Positions 28,292-33,301 of a stretch of DNA of 33,301 nucleotides are shown one piece after another. This stretch comes from Candidatus Chloroploca asiatica. GTDB taxonomy: Bacteria > Chloroflexota > Chloroflexia > Chloroflexales > Chloroflexaceae. The DNA lies in contig NZ_LYXE01000151.1 in NCBI RefSeq assembly GCF_002532075.1, positions 1 to 33,301 of the forward strand, written 5' to 3'. A model generated the notes under the pieces. The model had not been told where the DNA came from and made no database searches. It saw only the letters and a program-made list of their open reading frames with translations. The position numbers and the translations under genes were made by a program. Position 1 is the first letter of the stretch. Each line of letters opens with the position of its first letter.

Positions 28292-28786
28292 TCAAAGATC
28301 AGAATTCTCTTGCAAGAATCGATCAAAATCAAGCTCGCCCGGTGATTGCCCATAGCCCGTCAGGAGCGCTGCGGCTTCGCTGCGATGCTGAATGCCATGA
28401 GTCACGACGTGGACGATGGTCTGCCATACCTTCGGACCACGCTGTGGATCATCACCATACCCTTGATTGATGTGGTCTTCGCTCAATTCGTCTACGTACG
28501 CAAACCAGGCAGCTTGTTCGAGTTGCCAACGGTGCTTCAGCGCCGCCACATCGCCAAAATCGTCGGCCTGCAGGATCGCATCCCCGTCTTGAGCTTGCAA
28601 TACCATGCGCCAGCCGTACTCGGTATCGAGCGTATGCACGAGCATACCGCGCACACTCCCCCAGCCAGAATCCGGGGTGTGTTCGCGGGTAAACTCGTCC
28701 GCTGAAATACGCTCGCATGCGGCAAGGATGCGGTTGTTTGCCCAAAAATTGAAGTGGATCAACGTAGCGATTTCGCTCTTGTTCAT
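28292..28786 (-). CDS. DinB/YfiT-like metal-binding four-helix protein
   Basis: This is a 164-residue protein of normal family length. The metal triad is visible: His51 in MLVHTLDTEYGWRM, and His130 and His134 in HVVTHGIQHRSEAAALLTGYG (trimmed). The N-terminal helix HFNFWANNRIL is typical of DinB. Members bind a divalent metal and several act as thiol-dependent S-transferases; others are linked to damage response, so the reaction is not fixed. Its ATG overlaps the stop of the upstream DUF1905 gene by four bases (ATGA), so the two are translationally coupled. It is convergent with the rloAB-like genes. Confidence 0.92.
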   Translation of the reverse strand: MNKSEIATLIHFNFWANNRILAACERISADEFTREHTPDSGWGSVRGMLVHTLDTEYGWRMVLQAQDGDAILQADDFGDVAALKHRWQLEQAAWFAYVDELSEDHINQGYGDDPQRGPKVWQTIVHVVTHGIQHRSEAAALLTGYGQSPGELDFDRFLQENSDL

Positions 28787-29088
28787 TGCCGGCCCTCCTT
28801 CTTGTTCGAGCCGCTCAACCGCGCCGCTGCGAATGACAATTTCACGGTCACCTCGGCACCGGGTTCAATGCCGCTGGCGCGTAACCATGCCGCTGCCAAA
28901 CGAAGGAAATAGTCCTTTCCCAATGCGCCCAGAGTGCCCTGAACCGCAACATCATTAATTGTTCCTGAAACAGGATACCGTGGTCTCACTCCCCAGACTT
29001 CGCAGGGAGAGAAGGGAATTGCGACAAACGTAAAACGTCCTTCTTGCTGCACCTTTGCAAGAAATACCTGATCGCCGGTATCGCTCAT
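28783..29088 (-). CDS. DUF1905 domain protein
   Basis: This 101-residue protein consists of one DUF1905 beta-barrel: FTFVAIPFSPCEVWGVRPRY, then PVSGTINDVAVQGTLGALG, then DYFLRLAAAWLRASGIEPG and VTVKL. Start ATG 29088 is chosen because the domain begins a few residues later; a longer frame from 29220 adds a repeat-free but unrelated-looking N-terminus. Biochemical function of the family is not established. The gene ends in a four-base overlap with dinB-like ATG, so they form a two-gene operon. Confidence 0.87.
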   Translation of the reverse strand: MSDTGDQVFLAKVQQEGRFTFVAIPFSPCEVWGVRPRYPVSGTINDVAVQGTLGALGKDYFLRLAAAWLRASGIEPGAEVTVKLSFAAARLSGSNKKEGRQ

Positions 29089-29295
29089 CTTGGTGTGCCT
29101 TTCGTTGAGATCTTTAAGAACATGCGGATGAGAGCTTGCCATAAACGCCGAACGCCCGCATTGTAAACCAAGACGACGGTTCAGCGATACCGGCACGCGC
29201 AAACTGCGAGGACTCGCCATAAAGTGCCGGGTCTGGGGGCTTTTTTACGATGCTTTTTTGACGCAAAGGTGCGTTTGGAAATGCATCACACCTTC

Positions 29296-29657
29296 GCACC
29301 TCACAGAAGCTCACGCGAAGGCGCGAAGGCGCGAAGGGTTAAGCTCACCGACGCGAAAAGCTTTGCGCCGTTGCGCCGTTGCGTCAAAACAGCCGCCTTC
29401 TTGGCAAGGTCTTGGATCTAGGCGCAATACTTTGCCAAGAAGCTCACGCGAAGGCGCGAAGGCGCGAAGGGGCCGCGCACCGACGCGAAAAGCTTTGCGC
29501 CGTTGCGCCTTTGCGTCAAAAGAATCGCCTGATGGGCACGGTCGTGGGGCGAGGTTATGGGTGTGCTCTCGTTCGGTGATGCGTGGGTTCATCAGTCTGG
29601 GTGATCGCCGCGACGGTAAACCCACTGGCTTCGGCGAGGGTCGCTGTTGAGCAGGCG
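29296..29657. repeat. Interspersed repeat block, copy B
   Basis: This is the same structure and orientation as the block at 24857-25213: a first unit 29296-29407, a second 29408-29530, and the shared tail to 29657. After the end of the tail the two loci become unrelated at once. With copy A it brackets about 4.1 kb holding five genes. Confidence 0.9.
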
Positions 29658-30050
29658 GTCAAGCTCGTTTGAAACATGCCTTACGTTCTGAACAGCCGCC
29701 CCAACTGCTCGAACCCCACCGCGTCCGCCGACCCGGCGACGAAAGCGACATGGCAGCGCAGCGGTGGCAGTCCCAAGCCTGCGGCCAGCGCTCGTTGGCG
29801 GCACGGCGGCGCTGCTCGTCTCGTTGGATGCAGCGCCCAGTGAGGCCAACGGCGAGCAGCGCACCAACGCTGGCAACGGACGCGAATGCGCTCTGCGCTT
29901 TACCGCTTTGCGCTCAAACGGTGACGATCGCAGCGACGCGCTGAGTCGCTTGGGGTGAGCGGTGGCAGGGGCAGACGGGTTGGCGAGACATACGGACGCT
30001 TTCACCGCATTCAAGCGTCGTTTCACGCGCCCATCTGAAAACGTGTGGGT
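29658..30050. other. About 390 bp without a recognisable gene
   Basis: Several overlapping ORFs exist on both strands, but their translations are Arg/Ala-rich and show no domain, no ribosome site and no consistent codon bias. The stretch may be decayed coding DNA or part of a larger repeat family. I see no promoter or terminator that I can support. Confidence 0.6.
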
Positions 30051-30335
30051 TTACGCCTGGCATACGCAATCCGTCATGGCTTGTTCGCTCAACGACCTTC
30101 CTATTCTATCATCACGAGAGCCAAAAAGGGTTACGGTACGCAACGTGTACACGGCTGATGCAACGTCATTCAGATCGTCCGCAGATGACGCAGCGGTGAT
30201 CGCGGCATTGACTTTAGACTGAAAGTGGAAAACCTTCCACGAGAGCCAACTGCGGGCAGGATGCTCGTCCAGGTCGCCCAGGGGGCGCAGGGTATAGTCT
30301 GCGGGCGTGGGAACATCTGGAATCGGCAGGCTCAT
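30051..30335 (-). CDS. Small hypothetical protein
   Basis: This 94-residue frame begins 27 bases after the M28 peptidase stop on the same strand. The composition is protein-like, with helices around SWLSWKVFHFQSKVNAAITAA and DDLNDVASAVYTLRTV (trimmed). There is no signal peptide, no membrane segment and no recognised domain. The ribosome site (AAGATAAG just upstream) is poor. It could be a genuine operon member or chance; I lean slightly to real because of its position. Confidence 0.42.
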   Translation of the reverse strand: MSLPIPDVPTPADYTLRPLGDLDEHPARSWLSWKVFHFQSKVNAAITAASSADDLNDVASAVYTLRTVTLFGSRDDRIGRSLSEQAMTDCVCQA

Positions 30336-30362
30336 CTTATCTTAGTCGGGTTCAAATAATCA

Positions 30363-31520
30363 TTACGCTTTCGCCACGATGATTTGTATCAGCCGCTCGA
30401 CCAGCGCGACAGCTTCTTCGAGCTTATCCGCGCTCATGACATCAATCGTATCTGCGGTCGAATGCGCCAGGCCGCGTGCGCCGACCGAACTGAGCGCCAC
30501 AGCTGGGATGCCGCGAAATGAAAAGGTCGAGTGGTTGCTTTCCGGCCACGGCTCGACCCACTGCACGCCGGGGAACTCTGCGGCCACGTGCCGGATGGCC
30601 TGTTCCATCTCCTCCGGCGTAGCAATCGCGGTGAGGCTGTTGGCTGCCAGCATTGCGCCGATACCGTCCATATTTATTGCACAGCGGATGGATGGAAAAT
30701 AGGCTTCACCGCGCCGAACGTATTCATCGTCGCCGATCGGCAGGTATTCCTCGCTGTTGAAGGCGACAAATTCCAGGTCGACACCTGCCTCCCCTTTCGA
30801 GATCCGTTCGGCTAGCGCGAGCAGAGCCGCCGCGCCCCCGCCGTTATCGCTGGCGCCGGGGGTATTGATTTTGGTGTCGAAGTGGGCGCACACGACGATG
30901 CGTTTTTCAAAAACCCCGTGCGTTCTCGCCACAATATTCTGCGCCATGGCCGGGATCCTGCGCGCTGCAATGCACAGGTGCGCCGCCGAATCTGCGTTTT
31001 GCATAAGCCGCCGCGCCACTGCTGGGGGAACAGTAGCGGCGGGCAGGTCGAGTTCCCAGTCTTCGGTCAGATGGCCATAGTAAGCAGTAGAAGTTGGCGG
31101 GGCGAGCAATGCGGCGGGTTGAATCTGCTCTAGCAGTTGGATAATGTGGTCGTCGCGTTCATCCTTCAGGAACCAGGATTTGGCCGAGAGCGGGGCGCGG
31201 GCCAGGTCGCCATAGAGCAAGAGAATTTTCCCGTGCGCCGAAACCGCTTCCAGTTGCGCAATCGTTCCGGCAGAGATCACCGGCGCGGTGACATCACAGG
31301 GCAGCGAAAAGGCATTTGCGGCGGCATCCAGTTGCTCGCCTTCCTGTTCCAACCGAATGAAATCCTGCTCCCAGGCGGTGCAGGCATAGGGTTGTTCTTC
31401 CACGTCCAAACCGGCGGCGCGGAAGGTTGCTCGGATGTAATCGGCGGCCTGCTGGTTGGCAGGTGAACCGACCGGGCGCGGCCCCAGGCCGATGAGGGTA
31501 TGTACATGTCTGTCAAGCAT
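30363..31520 (-). CDS. M28-family zinc aminopeptidase
   Basis: This is a 385-residue protein. Start ATG 31520 is fixed by GAGGAGG (complement of 31527-31533) seven bases upstream; a GTG at 31535 overlaps that site. An N-terminal helix pair (LIGLGPRPVGSPANQQAADYIR, trimmed) is followed by a PA-like inserted domain at about 75-185. The catalytic part has CAHFDTK with His213 and Asp215, SDNGGGAAALL with the bridging Asp225, NSEEYLP with Glu257 (base) and Glu258, NMDGIG with Asp285, and AHSTADT with His353. All five zinc ligands and the general base are present. No signal peptide is seen, so a cytoplasmic peptidase is likely. The broken GNAT gene ends 29 bases upstream on the same strand. Confidence 0.92.
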   Translation of the reverse strand: MLDRHVHTLIGLGPRPVGSPANQQAADYIRATFRAAGLDVEEQPYACTAWEQDFIRLEQEGEQLDAAANAFSLPCDVTAPVISAGTIAQLEAVSAHGKILLLYGDLARAPLSAKSWFLKDERDDHIIQLLEQIQPAALLAPPTSTAYYGHLTEDWELDLPAATVPPAVARRLMQNADSAAHLCIAARRIPAMAQNIVARTHGVFEKRIVVCAHFDTKINTPGASDNGGGAAALLALAERISKGEAGVDLEFVAFNSEEYLPIGDDEYVRRGEAYFPSIRCAINMDGIGAMLAANSLTAIATPEEMEQAIRHVAAEFPGVQWVEPWPESNHSTFSFRGIPAVALSSVGARGLAHSTADTIDVMSADKLEEAVALVERLIQIIVAKA

Positions 31521-31549
31521 CTCAAGCCTCCTCACTGCCGAAGATCAAT

Positions 31550-31871
31550 TCAGAACTTTGTCATCAATTGGCTGCGGCAGAAACTTTTACTGGCAAACCA
31601 ATTTTTATCAGTGCGCTCAGCTAGTTCACATACGGCATACTCGATGAAACCCAGCGATGCATCCAACACCCCGGATGCTTCTGCATAGGAGCCAGCCGCG
31701 CAGACCGTGGGACACGGCGCAGGCCCTCGGCCATAAGCGCCTTGCCCAAGCCTGTGCGTTGATGTTCAGGATGCGTTCCGACCGGCTCGAAGGCGACGGT
31801 ACGGGTCGCCTCATCATACCAAAGGGTGCAGAAGGCGGCAAACGCGATGTGTCCCAGCGCGGTTTTGTGTG
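31550..31871 (-). pseudogene. Truncated and frameshifted GNAT acetyltransferase
   Basis: One frame reads FAAFCTLWYDEATRTVAFEP, then VGTHPEHQRTGLGKALMAEG, the acetyl-CoA-binding motif A of GNAT enzymes. Near 31690 the similarity moves to another frame (YAEASGVLDASLGFIEY, then VCELAERTDKNW) and runs to TGA at 31552-31550. The N-terminal half is missing; instead the DNA at 31872-31892 is a short copy of the GCGAAGGCGCG repeat. So the gene has lost its 5' part and suffered a frame-breaking deletion. The stop lies 29 bases before the M28 start, suggesting a former operon. Confidence 0.75.
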
Positions 31872-31981
31872 ACGCAAAGGCGCGAAGGCGCGTCTGTCCG
31901 CCCACACAATTGTGCCTGAAAGCTGTATACTCGAAGATGAAACGAGCGACCTCGGCGATGTTCGGTGAAGGAGCGACGGCG

Positions 31982-32635
31982 ATGCGATCTCTTAGCAAGC
32001 TGTTCCAGTATAATCAGGTATGGGCAGATTCAATCTCTGCCCGCGATCCGGCGTTTTTCGCGAAGCTTGCGCAACAGCAGGCACCCAACTATGTCTGGAT
32101 CGGCTGCTCAGACAGCCGCGTTCCCGCCAATGAGATTGTCGGCTTGATGCCCGGCGAGCTCTTTGTCCACCGCAATGTTGCCAATCTGGTCATTCACACC
32201 GATCTGAACTGCCTGTCGGTGCTCCAGTACGCGGTTGAGGTGCTGCGCGTCGAGCACGTGATCATCTGCGGACACTACGGCTGCGGCGGCGTTCGTGCGG
32301 CCCTGAGCAACAAACGGCTTGGCCTGATCGACAACTGGCTCCGCCATGTCCAGGATGTGATGAAGAAGCACGCGCTGCTGCTGGACAGCCTGCCGAGCGA
32401 TCAGCAGCGCCTGGATAAGCTCTGTGAGCTCAACGTCATCGAGCAGGTCTCCAATGTAGCGCAAACCACGGTGATCCAGAGCGCGTGGGATCGCGGGCAA
32501 GACCTAGAGATCCACGGCTGGATCTACCGCATTTCCGACGGTTTGCTGCACGACCTGGCAGTATGTGCGAAGAGCCGGCATGAGCTGGACGAGAATTATG
32601 TGCGTGCCTGCTCGCGCTACAGCCTGTTGGGTTAG
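31982..32635 (+). CDS. can: Beta-class carbonic anhydrase
   Basis: This 217-residue zinc enzyme catalyses reversible hydration of CO2 to bicarbonate in the cytoplasm. The zinc ligands are Cys42, His98 and Cys101 (GCSDSRV at 41-47, CGHYGCGG at 96-103), with the Asp44-Arg46 dyad. Numbering and sequence follow E. coli Can closely over most of the length, for example GELFVHRNVANLVIHTDLNC and the stretch KLCELNVIEQV. ATG 31982 is chosen for GAAGGAG at 31967-31973, eight bases upstream; an earlier in-frame ATG at 31826 would read through the broken GNAT gene. Such high similarity to a gammaproteobacterial enzyme suggests horizontal transfer, though the family is widely conserved. It could supply bicarbonate for carbon fixation or carboxylases. 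Confidence 0.95.
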   Translation: MRSLSKLFQYNQVWADSISARDPAFFAKLAQQQAPNYVWIGCSDSRVPANEIVGLMPGELFVHRNVANLVIHTDLNCLSVLQYAVEVLRVEHVIICGHYGCGGVRAALSNKRLGLIDNWLRHVQDVMKKHALLLDSLPSDQQRLDKLCELNVIEQVSNVAQTTVIQSAWDRGQDLEIHGWIYRISDGLLHDLAVCAKSRHELDENYVRACSRYSLLG

Positions 32636-32703
32636 TTCACAGACGATTGAGCGGCTGGTGCTCACCGTCGGCACGGTCAATTTCTAACCTCAAGACCTCC
32701 ATA

Positions 32704-32763
32704 CGCAGCTGTGCGCCGTTGCGCCTTTGCGTCAACACAACCGCCTTCTTGGCAAGGTCTTGG
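32704..32763. repeat. Partial copy of the interspersed repeat
   Basis: The TGCGCCGTTGCGCCTTTGCG core plus the CCGCCTTCTTGGCAAGGTCTT tail (trimmed) matches 29365-29415. Only the second half of a unit is present, just before the end of the sortase gene. A still shorter piece lies at 31872-31892. Confidence 0.85.
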
Positions 32764-32765
32764 GC

Positions 32766-33301
32766 TTACCGCACTGGTTCCGCAATGGTGATCAAGCGGT
32801 GCGTCATTTCGACGCTGCCATCCACGATCACCTTCTCGCCGATGCACGAAATCATCGTGACCATCTCGCGCCCCTGGGGCAGCATGTACTGGACTTCTTC
32901 GGGGCGTGCCCAGACCTGGCGCGTGACGGTATAGTCATAGCTACTGCCGTCGCGCCCATAGAGCGTGAGCCGGGATCCGATGCTCAGTTCTTGGAGGCGG
33001 GCGAAGGGCGCCGGGATGTGCGGCGTTGCGCGAAAACGCAAGACATGCCCCCAGAGGACGATATTCTCGCCCTGCCCCGGTGTTGCGCTGGTCTGATACC
33101 AGGCAATCTCGTGGTCAAGCACGATGGGTACGCGATTTCGATCCAGGCCCACCGGAAAGAGTTCGCGATCAAGCCCGATCGCTGGAATGATGAGCCGTCC
33201 CGGAGGCGTCGTTGAGGCTCCGGCGGAGGCCGGGTGCTTTTGCGGGTGCAGCGTCATGAGAACGTGGTCTGTTTTGCTGTGCAGGATTGGGGGCGGGGTA
33301 T
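32766..33301 (-). CDS. Sortase, N-terminus beyond the right edge
   Basis: The frame is open to the window edge, so the true start and membrane anchor are probably outside; an internal ATG lies at 33257. The sortase barrel begins at PPGRLIIPAIGLD. Counting from that ATG, the catalytic residues are His71 in VLWGHVLRF, Cys138 in TMISCIGEK and Arg154 in HRLITIAEP, the complete His-Cys-Arg triad. The CxxG-type motif resembles class E/F-like sortases of Chloroflexota and actinobacteria. Sortases link secreted proteins to the cell surface or to each other at LPxTG-like signals. The giant repeat protein at the left of the window is a conceivable substrate, but its C-terminus cannot be seen. Confidence 0.88.
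   Translation of the reverse strand, partial: TPPPILHSKTDHVLMTLHPQKHPASAGASTTPPGRLIIPAIGLDRELFPVGLDRNRVPIVLDHEIAWYQTSATPGQGENIVLWGHVLRFRATPHIPAPFARLQELSIGSRLTLYGRDGSSYDYTVTRQVWARPEEVQYMLPQGREMVTMISCIGEKVIVDGSVEMTHRLITIAEPVR

Noticed and set aside
28229-28345. 38-codon plus-strand ORF with an AAGGAG site after the RloB-like gene
   Set aside because: It overlaps the 3' end of dinB-like coding sequence, has too short a ribosome-site spacing and no recognisable similarity; kept only as a curiosity.
29592-30026. 144-codon minus-strand ORF across repeat copy B and the following DNA
   Set aside because: It begins in unassigned DNA and ends in the repeat tail, with Arg/Ala-rich low-information sequence and no domain.

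Overview
The window looks like chromosomal DNA of a filamentous or phototrophic-type Chloroflexota bacterium (probably class Chloroflexia, perhaps Chloroflexales). This is inferred from gene content and style rather than from a marker gene. It carries several Hanks-type Ser/Thr kinases, an FHA protein fused to an OmpR-type DNA-binding domain, a giant SdrD-B-repeat surface protein, a GH57-like protein, many palindromic or low-complexity intergenic repeats, and high GC. There are no rRNA, tRNA or CRISPR features that I can see.

Layout. (1) 1-12904, minus strand: one uninterrupted reading frame of at least 4301 codons that runs off the left edge. It encodes a secreted giant protein with a signal peptide, DUF11-like N-terminal domains and about 27 SdrD-B/Cna-B-like repeats with Ca-binding-type D-rich loops. 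All plus-strand ORFs there are antisense shadows. (2) 12905-13452: divergent regulatory region with a structured leader, a promoter candidate and two perfect hairpins. (3) 13453-14859: glycosyltransferase plus an ArsR-ArsC fusion, a small arsenic-type operon. (4) 14860-15423: convergent gap with five copies of a palindromic repeat. (5) 15424-18839, minus: a transmembrane Ser/Thr kinase followed 5 bp later by a GH57-like protein that has lost its catalytic nucleophile. (6) 18840-22765, plus: FHA-winged-helix regulator (divergent from the kinase), aroA, a hypothetical protein, an IS200/IS605-like end remnant and galE. (7) 22878-24854: a second kinase with a DnaJ-type zinc domain and a C-terminal membrane anchor. 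(8) 24860-29657: two ~350-bp direct repeat blocks enclosing a RibD_C/DHFR-like reductase, an overlapping RloA-RloB (AbiL-like) pair, DinB and DUF1905. (9) 29658-33301: repeat debris, a small ORF, an M28 peptidase, a broken GNAT gene, a beta-carbonic anhydrase and a sortase that runs off the right edge.

How the genes may work together (inference). The divergent kinase / FHA-winged-helix pair looks like a phosphothreonine-dependent transcriptional switch. The pseudo-GH57 protein is probably co-transcribed with that kinase and may be a glycan-binding rather than a glycan-processing partner. The right-edge sortase could anchor cell-surface proteins such as the giant repeat protein, but that protein's C-terminus lies outside the window. 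The RloAB pair is a known kind of phage-defence module and sits in an island-like segment between direct repeats.
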